Of a DNA stretch of 64,000 nt, positions 35,635-45,448 are shown in pieces. The notes below the pieces were generated by a model, which saw nothing but the letters and a program-made list of their open reading frames with translations, was not told where the DNA came from and searched no databases. How positions within the stretch are numbered: the first letter of the stretch is position 1; each line of letters begins with the position of its first letter. This DNA comes from Butyrivibrio sp. AC2005. Lineage in GTDB: Bacteria > Bacillota > Clostridia > Lachnospirales > Lachnospiraceae. Where the stretch lies: assembly GCF_000424145.1 (NCBI RefSeq), contig NZ_AUJI01000019.1:53516-117515 (forward strand). Direction: 5' to 3'. The translations under genes were made by a program, and so were the position numbers.

Positions 35635-35796
35635 TGTAGCTGTTTTTATATTTCTCGACTATATTATTTAGATAAAATCTGTAATTTACAAGGCGGAAGA
35701 AGGAGGCGATGGGGCTCCATCGGCGACTGATGACAACGCAGTAAATTCGGATTTTAGCAAATATATAGTCGAGTTAATATGAAACAGCTACACTAG
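35631..35796. repeat. 166-bp palindromic element (MITE-like)
   Basis: The ends CTAGTGTAGCTG and CAGCTACACTAG are perfect 12-bp inverted repeats. Inside, CTCGACTATAT pairs with ATATAGTCGAG, and TAAAATC-TG-TAATTTAC pairs with GTAAATT-CG-GATTTTA. The centre is GC-rich and purine-rich (GGCGGAAGAAGGAGGCGATG, then GGGCTCCATCGGCGACTGATG). The stop of the ATPase gene lies in the left arm. It may also stop transcription. Confidence 0.75.
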
Positions 35797-35862
35797 TGCC
35801 GCTGTCATCCAGACACTACGCTATGGAACGGGATAGATAATAAATAGAAGATACCATAAAGT

Positions 35863-35950
35863 AAGCCCGCCTATAAATATATATGTGATTTCAAGCGATT
35901 ATAGCTCTGCTAACGAGTGCGAAATCACATATGTATATATAGACGGGCTT
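35863..35950 (-). ncRNA. Conserved structured 3' element, copy C (after the PAS kinase gene)
   Basis: On the minus strand AAGCCCG closes with CGGGCTT, and a long A/T stem leads to GATTTC-GCAC-TCGT-TAGC-AGA-GCTA-TAATC-GCTT-GAAATC. The inner stem differs from copies A and B (TAGC/GCTA instead of TACGC/GCGTA) but pairs, and the TCGT/TAATC internal loop is the same. It lies 24 bases after the stop at 35974. It has no clear T-run, so it is not simply a terminator. Confidence 0.7.
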
Positions 35951-35973
35951 ATTATTGGATTTATGGTAAATCT

Positions 35974-37152
35974 TTACACATCAAGTTGTACTGCATCAAG
36001 GTTAATGGTTGCGGTGAAGGTACTGCCGAGACCTTCTTCGCTTTCAGCTGTGATATCACCCTTCATGAGGCAGGCAAGACGCTTGGCAACAGACAGTCCC
36101 AGACCGGTCCCGGTACCGTACTTGCTGGGATTTCTTTTTTCCTGAGCAAAGGTCCTGAAAAGGCTTGGCATGAAGGAACTACTGATTCCGCAGCCCTCAT
36201 CCTTGACTACGAAGGTGATGTGATAGTGATTACCTGCTTTTTTTGAAGTAATTGTTAATTCAATGGTATCGCCCCGTTCACTGAATTTTACAGCGTTGGA
36301 GGTGAGATTTATTACCATCTGCTGTGTTCTTCCAAGGTCGCAGATCACTTGAGGATTAGCTCTGTAATTTCTGTTTACAATGACCTCTATGTTCTTTTCC
36401 TGGGCAAAAGCACGTGTAATATTTTCAACACCGTCCACGATATCATCAAGAGATGTCTTCATGGGGTCAAGGCTTAAGTTACCGCCGTCGATTTTGTCTA
36501 TATCAAGGATGTCACTCATAAGCCTTGAGAGATAATGACTTGAGGTATATATCTTTCTCATGTCATTTCTTAAGACATTTATGTCTTCCTGGTTCATCCC
36601 CAGATATGAGAGCGCAGAAATTGCATTCATGGGGTTTCTGATTTCATTGCTCATGCGGGATAAAAACTCAGACATGCGTCTGTTGGCACGCTTTTCGTTT
36701 TCGAGAAGCTGATCGTTTAATTTATTAAGCCGCTCTATTTTTGCAATGCGTTCCTGTTCCTCCGTGACATCCATGAAGGAACCAACGAAACCAATTATAA
36801 TGCCATCATCGTAAATGGGAGTTTTGGTTGCGATGATCTCGCGAACCTGACCTCTAATAATGCATTGTCCGTGAACGTTGTGAGTACTCTCACCGCGAAG
36901 AACCCTGAGCTCATCCTCCATGAAAGGTCTCGGATCCGGATGCCAGTTCATGTCCTCGTCTGTCTTTCCAATTACTTCATCTGCTGTATCAAAGCCGAAA
37001 AAATCCAGAAATGCCTGATTTACACCAACGAATCTTCGCTCAGTGTCCTTCCAGAAAATGCAGTCCTGAGTAGTATTTATAATCTTATCAAACAGCTGGT
37101 CAGCATGTTCGTTAAGGGAAATTTTCTTTAGTTTTTCGTTTTTATCACCCAT
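35974..37152 (-). CDS. PAS-domain histidine kinase-like protein without the H-box histidine
   Basis: This 392-residue soluble protein has a PAS/PAC domain (about 18-130, ending FVGSFMDVTEEQERI), a coiled-coil and HisKA-like helix pair (about 140-230), and a HATPase domain (about 250-385). The ATPase motifs are intact: QQMVINLTSNAVKFS, DEGCGIS, GTGTGLGLSVAK. The phospho-accepting histidine is replaced: SNEIRNP has Asn169 where the family has SHEIRTP (codon AAT, read on the minus strand). It may be a pseudokinase or partner subunit. AAGAGG precedes the ATG. No response regulator is adjacent. Confidence 0.88.
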   Translation of the reverse strand: MGDKNEKLKKISLNEHADQLFDKIINTTQDCIFWKDTERRFVGVNQAFLDFFGFDTADEVIGKTDEDMNWHPDPRPFMEDELRVLRGESTHNVHGQCIIRGQVREIIATKTPIYDDGIIIGFVGSFMDVTEEQERIAKIERLNKLNDQLLENEKRANRRMSEFLSRMSNEIRNPMNAISALSYLGMNQEDINVLRNDMRKIYTSSHYLSRLMSDILDIDKIDGGNLSLDPMKTSLDDIVDGVENITRAFAQEKNIEVIVNRNYRANPQVICDLGRTQQMVINLTSNAVKFSERGDTIELTITSKKAGNHYHITFVVKDEGCGISSSFMPSLFRTFAQEKRNPSKYGTGTGLGLSVAKRLACLMKGDITAESEEGLGSTFTATINLDAVQLDV

Positions 37153-37222
37153 GATTACCTCTTAAAAAAGTACATACTATTCCCCAAATGTATATATAGT
37201 ATATCACGAAATTTCGTAAATG

Positions 37223-39271
37223 CTAGAGTGAAAGCATTAAGTTTTCATTATTAATTGTCTGGTCTATGAGAGCGATATTTTCAGGAGTAAGACAGAAGAG
37301 TTCAAAGCATATTTTATCTATCTTATTGTATAGGCTTATGAGCTCCTGTCTGCGTTGTTTTGTATCTGAAAAAATATTGTCATCGTTTCTTGAAAGAGTA
37401 ATAATCTGGTTGGCTAACGCTTCTATTTTACTTTGGGTTTCCTTGTTTGCATATGGAATCGGAAGCCTTTCAAGATGTGAACGAAGTACCTTTACAGATC
37501 GGAATTTTTTTCTGAAATAGTACTCTGAAACACTTGAATTCAGTATCGCCATAATATACTTAATACTAAGATTTTCTATGTTCGGAATTACGATATTACA
37601 GCTGTTAAGTGAGAGGGTCTGTTTATCATCATATGCAAAAACAAGGTGGCCTCCGATGAATCTGTAAAGGAGTTTTTCGGGTGCCCTATACATGGGAACA
37701 GGTGCGACCTGCTGGCATTTTTCGGGAACAAAGGAGATGTAACACTTAGGTTCCCTGAAGGTGTATCTGAAGATATCAGTCCCTTTTAAGATAATCTCGT
37801 TCTTAGGACTCTTCCGTGATTTAAGCATATCCTTATTGGCTCCTGTAACTATGCCAAGAGCAAAATCAGCATTGCCTTCGAGATAGCGGACATCAGGAAG
37901 ATTAGCGAGTTTTTCAAGGAGTTCATATTCATTGTCGGGCATAAGGAAATCAAATCCGGTGTCCGATATATTTCTCTCTGTCGTTATCTTATAGGATGCA
38001 TCCTTGTCATATATGATGGGCTGCCTGGACAAAAATCCGGAGTCTGGATCGGTTCTCTCAGTCTGAAAAATGATGGAAGGGCACTGAACATGGTCGAAGA
38101 CATCACCAAGATACTCTAGGTGTGTGAGTGCTGATTCCTCCATGAGGAGCTTCCTTGAAGCAGTGTGAGACTTTACAAGTAAGACCGATTCGGGAAGAAC
38201 CAGTGATAACGCACCTCCGGTTTTCAAAAGACGCAGCCCCTGCTCTATGAAAAGGTCATAGGAGTCAAGGGATTTCTCGGCAGCAGTAATAAACTTACTG
38301 CAAAGGTACTGTTTTTCTTCTTCGTTGAAGGATGACCCCCAGGGTGGGTTTCCAAGTATGATGTCGAAGGTCATCTCAGAGGGATCACGATGCAGGAAGT
38401 CTGTTACCAAAATGTGCGCTTTCCAGAAACCTGCATCGGGAAGCTTGTATTTGAGGGCGAGATTAATCCTGGCAAGCTTAACGCTAAGCTCGTCTGTGTC
38501 GAATCCATAGATGTTATCTGCAGGGATTCCGGGAGGAAGGCAGAGCAGGAAATTACCTGAGCCGCATCCGGGATCGAGAATAAGCTTATCCTGGCCGTCA
38601 GTTAGTATGGAAGCTTCAAAGAGGTGTCCCAGAAGCCTTTGTACTATGCTGCCGGGAGTGTAATAAGCGCCTGTACTTTTTCTCGTCTGAAGGTGCCTTA
38701 GTGATATGTAAATAAGGCCAAGAGTGTCCTCTCCGGCGACGTAGGTGAGGCTGGATAAAGCTTTGGTGATTTCTGAAAAAAAGGCAGAATTATCCTGCGA
38801 ATTCTCAAAACCTGAACTGAGATCATCTACAAGCTCCCGGTATTTACATATATCATCCTCTTCAACGCGGCTTTTAATAAGGCTGTTTGCACATTCGGTA
38901 AGAAGGCGGCAAATGAGATTATCGGTAGTAATTGAGGATATGGCAGTGTGTTTGGCATCAGAATCTGCTTGTGACTGAAGATTCGCCACGTCCATTACAA
39001 GTTTTTGGACGATAGGCAGATTAGGAGATGTGCCTGTAATGTAAGAGCTGTAAAGGAGATTACCTGATACATAGCTTTTATTACGTCTGCTCCTTAGAGA
39101 TTTCAGCTTTCCGCTTTCGAGGTCTTCCTTAAGAGAGTGTACGTAATCATCAGAAAAGAAAAAGGAGCGGCCTTTCTTTCCTGTGGGCTTTAGTTTTCCG
39201 AGTTTTATCCAGTTTCTGCCTGTGGCAGGGGTTATGGATAATTCAGTACATAGCTCTGTAAGAGAGAACAT
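37223..39271 (-). CDS. Eco57I/TaqI-like N6-adenine DNA methyltransferase with N-terminal helix-turn-helix
   Basis: This 682-residue protein starts with a MerR-like DNA-binding helix-turn-helix (about 1-45, SLTELCTELSITPATGRNWI). The methylase core has TGAYYTPGSIV (motif X), DPGCGSGNFL (motif I, about 232) and NPPWG (motif IV, about 308). The C-terminal half resembles the TaqI target-recognition domain (YISFVPEKCQ, NIVIPNIENLSIKYI). No PD-(D/E)XK nuclease motif was seen, and no restriction gene is adjacent, so it seems to be a solitary methylase. AAAGGAG precedes the ATG. Confidence 0.88.
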   Translation of the reverse strand: MFSLTELCTELSITPATGRNWIKLGKLKPTGKKGRSFFFSDDYVHSLKEDLESGKLKSLRSRRNKSYVSGNLLYSSYITGTSPNLPIVQKLVMDVANLQSQADSDAKHTAISSITTDNLICRLLTECANSLIKSRVEEDDICKYRELVDDLSSGFENSQDNSAFFSEITKALSSLTYVAGEDTLGLIYISLRHLQTRKSTGAYYTPGSIVQRLLGHLFEASILTDGQDKLILDPGCGSGNFLLCLPPGIPADNIYGFDTDELSVKLARINLALKYKLPDAGFWKAHILVTDFLHRDPSEMTFDIILGNPPWGSSFNEEEKQYLCSKFITAAEKSLDSYDLFIEQGLRLLKTGGALSLVLPESVLLVKSHTASRKLLMEESALTHLEYLGDVFDHVQCPSIIFQTERTDPDSGFLSRQPIIYDKDASYKITTERNISDTGFDFLMPDNEYELLEKLANLPDVRYLEGNADFALGIVTGANKDMLKSRKSPKNEIILKGTDIFRYTFREPKCYISFVPEKCQQVAPVPMYRAPEKLLYRFIGGHLVFAYDDKQTLSLNSCNIVIPNIENLSIKYIMAILNSSVSEYYFRKKFRSVKVLRSHLERLPIPYANKETQSKIEALANQIITLSRNDDNIFSDTKQRRQELISLYNKIDKICFELFCLTPENIALIDQTINNENLMLSL

Positions 39272-39292
39272 GGTTGCTCCTTTCGATTAACA

Positions 39293-42046
39293 TTACTTAC
39301 TTACTCTTTTCTTAAGGAAGAAAAGAAGCACGAGTCCCAGAATGCTTAAGATGAATCCTGCAAATAGTCCGGGGGTGTGGTATACAAGCTTTATGTCGTG
39401 GTGACCTGCTGTGAGCTCAAGTGCGCTAAACATGGTATCGGCAGGGAGAAGCTCCTGCTTTTTACCGTCAACATATGCCTTCCAGCCCTTTGTATAAGGA
39501 ATGGAGAGGAAAAGAATCTCGGAATCTGTGGTGTCGATAGTTCCTGTGATCTCATTAGTTGCAAATGAAATAGGATTCTTGTGCAGGTCTACGTTTTCCA
39601 GGGTGTGCTCTTTTAAAGCTGAGAGCTGTGCGTGCATGGTTGAAAGTGATCTGTTATAAACGCTAAGCTCATCAAATTTGTAGGTCCCCTTGTCGTTAAA
39701 GGTGATTCTGATTTCGGTTTTTCCGGCATCTGAATAACCGAGGTTCACTATATAATCATGCCAGCCTGAGTAGTACCAGGACCTCTCTGTTTTGTAGTCA
39801 ATGTTCTTCTGAATTGTTGTTCCGTCAGCAAGAGTAGAGGTAATGGCGATCTGAGTTATATCGTTTTTGCATTTCACATTAAGATTCTTGAAATATAAAA
39901 GTGTCTCAGCGTTTGCAGCTCCATTGAAGGAAAGAATAACGGTAGAGCCTCCTTCCTTGGCTTTAAAGCCTTCGGAGACTTCTTTGATATCACCCTCAAA
40001 GGAAATGTCGTAGGGCACTTTCTCACTGGTGTAGACAGGCTCTGCCTCGGGATAACCTGCTGCCTTGTCATCGGAGAGAACCACGCCGTAGAGAAGTGCT
40101 TCCTCGCGCTCTATGGGAGTGAGGGCTTTAAAATCACTCTCTGAGATGGCCTGTCCATAGGTAAAACCAAGAGGCATAGCATCCGGATTTTCATAGATTC
40201 CGAAGTTGAACTTTTCATAAGATGGCGCGTAGCCGTAAGGTACGAAGGCCTGCTGGTCCGGTGTGTTGTAGCGAAGAGAGTAGTACCTTACTCCGGCGAT
40301 AGCATTTAGAATTGCGCGGTCATCAAGGGCAAAATATGCAAAGCTCTGCTGGTCATTATTGGCCATGAGCTTAAAGTATTCGGATACATTTTTATCAGCA
40401 AGACTCCAGAAAAACTGTGTGGAGGAAATTCCGTCGAGCATTGCTGCGTTCCACACAAGGTCGCGGCCGGAGTAGCGGTAGAAGGAGCCGGTTACATCGA
40501 GGCCGTCTGCTGCGGCATTTTCCTCGACAACCTGAACCTCGGTGCTCTGGAGCTGTGCATACATCTCCTCCGGTGTGCAGGCATCCAGGTAATCCTTTAC
40601 CATGTTGCCCTCTTCGGGAGAGTATGCGACGCGGCCATTTTTTACAATGAATCCAAGTGTCAGCATGAGGATGAGAGTACTAATCGCAACAGACAGATAC
40701 TTCTCCGGAGTAGTATTTTTGACGCTTAAACGCTGTGTAATAATTATGCCCAGGTAATCAGCAAATTCTGCTGTTATAAAGCCTGCAAAGAGTGCACAGG
40801 CAAAGGCCCATCTGTTAACCGCATAGGAGAAGGCGGCAAATATGTATCCGCAGAAGGGAAAACACAGGAAGGCCGTCAGCAGAATCGCAAAGACAAGCTC
40901 CTGGTAAAGAATAATACGGTTCTCGTATTCGGGTGTTTTTTTCCATGCTATAAATACGCTGGTAGGCCCGTCGGAGGTCTCTGTATTCTTCAGGAGTTCT
41001 TTTTTCTGCTTAATAAGTTGAAGCCTCGTGGTTATGAGATTGTAGATGCTTCTTATAACAACAACTATGAGAGCAGCTACAAACACAGGTGTAAAGCCAA
41101 GCTGAGTGTCGCTCTGACCGTGATATACGAAGGTGTGAACATTCTTTATAAGCTCTGTGTAGTAATCGGCGGGATACAGGAAGGGTATCTGTATACCTGA
41201 ATCCGAGCGCGGGTTGTTGGGAAATGCAAGGAGCACGGGGAGCAGGATGAACATGCTCATAAGCGTTCCTGTGATTCCTGATAAAAAGAAGGTGCCGATA
41301 GCTTTTGCCATTCGTTTTTCATGGGTTCCCAAATATGTAAAGAGGAGCCTTACCACAACATAGATTATGGTGAGAAGCACGATTATGTAGAAGAAATAGA
41401 AGTTGTTGGTTGCTGCAAGGAAAATTGAAACCGCAAAGAAGATGGGCTTCTTTTCCTTAATAATCTTCTCTGCTCCAAGGAGTACCAGTGGAAGATATAT
41501 CAGAGGGTTTGCAAAGAAGGGGTGCCACAGTCCAAGGTACATGAAATAGGAGCCGAAGCTGTAGGTGAACATTCCGGCAAGAAGGGCTGTGGGTGTCATA
41601 TCTTTTCTCATATATTTTGCATAAAAAGAGAATGTTATACCGGCAAGATATGCACGAAGTATCATTACAACCTGAAAATAGATATGGATGTATTCTGTTT
41701 TTACAAAGGCTGAAAAAAGATTGAGAATATCGCCAAGTGCGTAGTACTGCAAAGTGGGGTACATATCACTTCCGTAGCCTATGCCAAAAGCAAAGGTCTG
41801 CAGGGAAAGGCTGTGATCGTGAATTATATGGTAAAAGACACCGCGAAGCCATTTTGAGTAGTAGGCAGCGGCCTTAAGATGCTGTCTCCAGGTATCACCT
41901 TCACAAATCAGCGTCTTGCCGTTTTTTAGGAAATAGCCGTAAACAAGATATGACATGATGGCAAACAGGACGGTATAGACAATGTAGAATGATGCGATGC
42001 CCGCCGCTGAACCAGTGGATTTACTGTTTTTGGAATTGATATTCAT
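39293..42046 (-). CDS. YfhO-family membrane protein
   Basis: This 917-residue protein has about twelve transmembrane helices in the first half, a large extracellular region (about 500-860) and a final helix (FAGFILSILGLVLLFFLKK). The YfhO features are the GDTWRQH loop after the first helix, FGIGYGSDMYPTLQYYALGD, MFTYSFGSYFMYLG and the C-terminal SIPYTKGWKAYVDGK. YfhO proteins are glycosyltransferase-like and, in Bacillus/Listeria-type bacteria, take part in glycosylating lipoteichoic acid. AAAGGA precedes the ATG. It is a single gene or follows the methylase on the same strand. Confidence 0.9.
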   Translation of the reverse strand: MNINSKNSKSTGSAAGIASFYIVYTVLFAIMSYLVYGYFLKNGKTLICEGDTWRQHLKAAAYYSKWLRGVFYHIIHDHSLSLQTFAFGIGYGSDMYPTLQYYALGDILNLFSAFVKTEYIHIYFQVVMILRAYLAGITFSFYAKYMRKDMTPTALLAGMFTYSFGSYFMYLGLWHPFFANPLIYLPLVLLGAEKIIKEKKPIFFAVSIFLAATNNFYFFYIIVLLTIIYVVVRLLFTYLGTHEKRMAKAIGTFFLSGITGTLMSMFILLPVLLAFPNNPRSDSGIQIPFLYPADYYTELIKNVHTFVYHGQSDTQLGFTPVFVAALIVVVIRSIYNLITTRLQLIKQKKELLKNTETSDGPTSVFIAWKKTPEYENRIILYQELVFAILLTAFLCFPFCGYIFAAFSYAVNRWAFACALFAGFITAEFADYLGIIITQRLSVKNTTPEKYLSVAISTLILMLTLGFIVKNGRVAYSPEEGNMVKDYLDACTPEEMYAQLQSTEVQVVEENAAADGLDVTGSFYRYSGRDLVWNAAMLDGISSTQFFWSLADKNVSEYFKLMANNDQQSFAYFALDDRAILNAIAGVRYYSLRYNTPDQQAFVPYGYAPSYEKFNFGIYENPDAMPLGFTYGQAISESDFKALTPIEREEALLYGVVLSDDKAAGYPEAEPVYTSEKVPYDISFEGDIKEVSEGFKAKEGGSTVILSFNGAANAETLLYFKNLNVKCKNDITQIAITSTLADGTTIQKNIDYKTERSWYYSGWHDYIVNLGYSDAGKTEIRITFNDKGTYKFDELSVYNRSLSTMHAQLSALKEHTLENVDLHKNPISFATNEITGTIDTTDSEILFLSIPYTKGWKAYVDGKKQELLPADTMFSALELTAGHHDIKLVYHTPGLFAGFILSILGLVLLFFLKKRVSK

Positions 42047-42106
42047 TTGTATATGTCCTTTAAGTAGATTATTAGCTATTTTTATTGAGAAAATAAGTAA
42101 ATAAAA

Positions 42107-42134
42107 ATCGCCCCGGACTAGTGTCCAAGGCGAT
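42107..42134 (-). terminator. Terminator downstream of the PBP gene (minus)
   Basis: Read on the minus strand, ATCGCC-TTGGACACTAGTCCGG-GGCGAT is followed by TTTTTATTTAC. Confidence 0.75.
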
Positions 42135-42166
42135 TATATCATATAATTCAGAACCAGGCAGAAATT

Positions 42167-42216
42167 AAAAAAGATACAGATATTGAACTTGTTCAAATGT
42201 CTGTATCTTTTTTTAT
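42167..42216. terminator. Bidirectional hairpin terminator
   Basis: AAAAAAGATACAGA...TCTGTATCTTTTTTT forms a near-perfect hairpin of about 20 base pairs downstream of the PBP stop. TGGTTCTGAAT occurs twice beside it (a 21-base period at 42262-42299) and once inverted at 42146-42156. Confidence 0.75.
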
Positions 42217-42316
42217 TTCTATCTGGCGAGAAGCCAGAACGAGGAAATATTTATATTTCCGAGTGCATGGTTCTGAATTTAAAGTGCATGGTTCTGAATC
42301 ATGGGAAGGGAAGAAA

Positions 42317-45193
42317 TTACTCGTTATCCTCATCCTCCTCGTCGTCTTCTTCCTCCTCATCATCCGCTGTAGGAGTTGCTTCAGGCTGAGGTGTTTCTGC
42401 AGGTGGTGTCTCTGCAGCAGGAGCAGCCTGTTCTGCTGCCGGCTGTTCTGCAGCGGGTTGCTGCTCTGCGGGCTGCTGTTCTGCAGCCGGCTGTTCTGCA
42501 GGGGCTGCATTAGCATCAGCTGCCGGAGCAGCAGGAGTGTTAGCTCCATTACTGTACTGAGTATTAACGATACCCTGTTGTATCAGTGCTGTCTCCTGAG
42601 CCAGAATCTCCTGGATATTGGGCTGGGCCATAAATTCAGGTGTGTGATGGCAGGTGGTTGTAGGTGTGACTACTGTATTACCGTTTTCATCAACCGTGGA
42701 AGTAAATCCGTGTGAAGATCCTCCGCTTGAAGGCGACTGTGCCTGCAATGCAGCAGGTTCTGCGGGAATAAGCTCAAATACACCGGTTATCTTGAATGGA
42801 CACTGCTCAGAAGCAGGGAACTGATCAGACTGGCAGATGGTTCCTGCATAATGAACGTTACAGCTCTCTGTTGGAACGGTTCCTTCTTCAAAATACTCGG
42901 ACATATGAGTGCCGTCACAAAGTCCGCCAATTGGCTGTCTTCCTGATCTTGAACATACTGATGCGGTTATTACCGAAGAGGGCTGTTCAAATGTGGTTGA
43001 CGGCAGATCCTCATGAATTTTGGACATTACCTCTCGCCACAGAGTCTTTGCAAGGTGCTGTTCTGCTTTGGTTGTAAGGTTTACGTTGTTGTCGTAGCCT
43101 GCCCAGGTTGTTGCGGTGTAGTAGGTTGTGTAGCCTGCAAACCATACGTCGTTGTCATCGGAAGTTGTTCCTGTCTTACCTGCGATAGCTGTTGTTCCGA
43201 AGTTAACGGCAGTACCTGTTCCGCTTGTTACTACGTCCTCCATCGCGCTTGTGAGTAGGTAAGCTGTGGATTCCTTAAGAATTCTTGTGGAATCTACATT
43301 GGTGTTATCAAGGATTGTATTACCCTCATGATCCACAACCTTGGTATAAAGCTTGGGCTTAATGTAAACACCGCCGTTGGCGATTGTTGCATAGGCTGCG
43401 TTGAGCTCCATGTTGGTAACACCATGTGTCAGACCGCCGAGAGCAGTGGGCAGCTGATTATCTGTGTAAATCTTGCCGTTTATCTCTTCGTTGTCAGCAA
43501 GAGTTGTGAAGCCGAAGTTTTTCAGGTAGTCAAATCCAAGCTGAGGGGTGATGAGCGTCAATGTCTTAACGGCAATGACATTCATGGAATCCTTGATTGC
43601 AGTTCGTATAGTTGTAAGTCCTCTGTAGGATTCTCCATACCAGTTGTTGACGGGGCGTCCGTCAGGATAGTTGAACGGTGCGTCGTTGAATACTGTTGCA
43701 AGTGTAAGTCCGCCACTGTCAAGGGCAGGAGCGTAGGTTGAAAGCACCTTAAAGGTTGAACCGGGCTGACGAACGGTATCGGTTGCACGGTTTAGCGTTC
43801 TTGATGCGACCTTATTTCCTCTGCCACCGACCATTGCCACCACGTAGCCCTGCTTGTGATCCTCAATGGTAAGCGATACCTGAGGCTGAGGTGTGAGGTT
43901 TATGGATTCGCCATCAACAGTGTTGTTGCCGACAACAGCAGCCTTGTATTCATCGATTGCTGCCTGAGCCGCTTCCTGAGAGTCGAAGAGCATATTGAAG
44001 CCCTTTGTCTCCTGCTGGAAATAACTCCTCATCATCTCTGAGCTATAGTTGTTTTTATTGCCATCGCCATCCACGGTGGTAAGAGCATATTCGAGAAGGT
44101 ACTTGGTGCCTTCAGGATAATTGGCCTCATCCATGAAAACAGAATCCGCAATTGACTGAATCTTAGGATCCTGAGTTGAGTAGATTTTAAGACCACCGCT
44201 GTACAGAAGAGTGTAAGCCTGAGTTTCGTTGTAGCCTGCATCAATGAGGTCATCTATAAGCTGGTTTGTGAGGGCGTCAACGAAGTAGGAGTTGATGCTG
44301 TCATCGGATGTCTCTTCATCAACCACCTGAATTCTTGCGTATACGTCATCATTAGTAGCTTCATCGTACTCAATCTGTGTGATGTAACCCTGCTCAAGCA
44401 TGTTCTTCAGAACCTTTGCCCGACGCTCGGCATTTTTATCAGGGTGTGTGATGGGGTTGAATCTGCTGGGGTTCTGTGTAATACCTGCGATAACCGCACA
44501 CTCTGAAAGTGTCAGGTCGGATACGGGCTTATTAAAATAACGAAGAGATGCTGCCTGTACACCAAGGGTGTTACTTCCGAGGTTGATAGTATTCAGGTAA
44601 TTGAGAAGGATTTCGTCCTTGCTCATTGTTTTTTCCAGCTGAATCGCAAGGTATTGTTCCTGAATCTTTCTCTTTATCTTGGCGATGTCAGAGTTTTCAC
44701 TGGTCCAGCTTGTAAATACGTTGTTTTTCAGAAGCTGCTGGGTTATGGTACTGGCACCCTGAGAGAGGTCTCTGCTGGTTATTCCTACGTATGCAGCTCT
44801 GAAAATACCCTGAATATCAATTCCCTTGTGCTGATAGAAACGTTCATCCTCGATTGCCACAAATGCATGGGCAAGGTTCTCGGGAATCATGTCCCAGGTT
44901 ACAGGAATACGGTTGGAATCAGTTGATACAAGCTTGGCTGTCTGATTGCCTTCCGTGTCATACACAAAGGTTGAATATCCGGTAGGAGTTACACTTATAT
45001 TTCCTATTTCGGGAGCAGTGTCAATTATGCCTCTAAAGACACCGATACCTGCGCACACACCAATAACTGCAAAGCCAATGCACGCTATAAGTATGAGCTC
45101 AAAGGATATGAGGGAAATTTTCTTTCCCCATTTTGTGGTACTTGAGACTAATTTGTGTTGCTGATCTCGTATACCTTTTCTGCCAAAATTCAT
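42317..45193 (-). CDS. Class A penicillin-binding protein (transglycosylase/transpeptidase)
   Basis: This 958-residue peptidoglycan synthase has a membrane anchor (about 25-55) and a GT51 glycosyltransferase domain (about 75-260: AIEDERFYQHKGID, GASTITQQLLKN, KILLNYLN-type). The transpeptidase domain (about 440-760) has the SxxK serine in QPGSTFKVLS, SMN and KTGTTSDD. The last 90 residues are an Ala/Pro/Glu/Gln-rich tail ending in a poly-acidic run (DDEEEEDDEEDEDNE). This is unusual in its length and likely wall-spanning. GGAGG precedes the ATG. Confidence 0.95.
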   Translation of the reverse strand: MNFGRKGIRDQQHKLVSSTTKWGKKISLISFELILIACIGFAVIGVCAGIGVFRGIIDTAPEIGNISVTPTGYSTFVYDTEGNQTAKLVSTDSNRIPVTWDMIPENLAHAFVAIEDERFYQHKGIDIQGIFRAAYVGITSRDLSQGASTITQQLLKNNVFTSWTSENSDIAKIKRKIQEQYLAIQLEKTMSKDEILLNYLNTINLGSNTLGVQAASLRYFNKPVSDLTLSECAVIAGITQNPSRFNPITHPDKNAERRAKVLKNMLEQGYITQIEYDEATNDDVYARIQVVDEETSDDSINSYFVDALTNQLIDDLIDAGYNETQAYTLLYSGGLKIYSTQDPKIQSIADSVFMDEANYPEGTKYLLEYALTTVDGDGNKNNYSSEMMRSYFQQETKGFNMLFDSQEAAQAAIDEYKAAVVGNNTVDGESINLTPQPQVSLTIEDHKQGYVVAMVGGRGNKVASRTLNRATDTVRQPGSTFKVLSTYAPALDSGGLTLATVFNDAPFNYPDGRPVNNWYGESYRGLTTIRTAIKDSMNVIAVKTLTLITPQLGFDYLKNFGFTTLADNEEINGKIYTDNQLPTALGGLTHGVTNMELNAAYATIANGGVYIKPKLYTKVVDHEGNTILDNTNVDSTRILKESTAYLLTSAMEDVVTSGTGTAVNFGTTAIAGKTGTTSDDNDVWFAGYTTYYTATTWAGYDNNVNLTTKAEQHLAKTLWREVMSKIHEDLPSTTFEQPSSVITASVCSRSGRQPIGGLCDGTHMSEYFEEGTVPTESCNVHYAGTICQSDQFPASEQCPFKITGVFELIPAEPAALQAQSPSSGGSSHGFTSTVDENGNTVVTPTTTCHHTPEFMAQPNIQEILAQETALIQQGIVNTQYSNGANTPAAPAADANAAPAEQPAAEQQPAEQQPAAEQPAAEQAAPAAETPPAETPQPEATPTADDEEEEDDEEDEDNE

Positions 45194-45310
45194 ATTTTCC
45201 TCCGATTGATGTGATATGATACTAGGGTATCAAATTCATATAACAATAAGTAGGTATTCTATTTTCAAACTACTATTATAACAAATTAGGAAAATAAAAG
45301 GTAGTCTATC

Positions 45311-45412
45311 TAAAGCCTTCCCCTTGGGGGCGCACATCGTCCGGGGGACGATGGCTTTGCGCGGACCGAAGCAGAGCGTAGACAGGTGTCAGCGAAGCTG
45401 ACGGATGAGGGG
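45311..45412 (+). repeat. CTTCCCC/GATGAGGGG repeat, copy 2, with a 53-bp insertion
   Basis: The ends match copies 1 and 3 (TAAAGCCTTCCCCTTGGGGG and AGGTGTCAGCGAAGCTGAC then GGATGAGGGG). Bases 45331-45383 are extra and contain their own hairpins (CATCGTCC-GGG-GGACGATG and GCTTTGCGCGGACCGAAGC). It lies 36 bases before the YigZ ATG. Confidence 0.85.
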
Positions 45413-45448
45413 TAGGACAGTAAAAAAAGGTGGAGCAAATATATTTTT

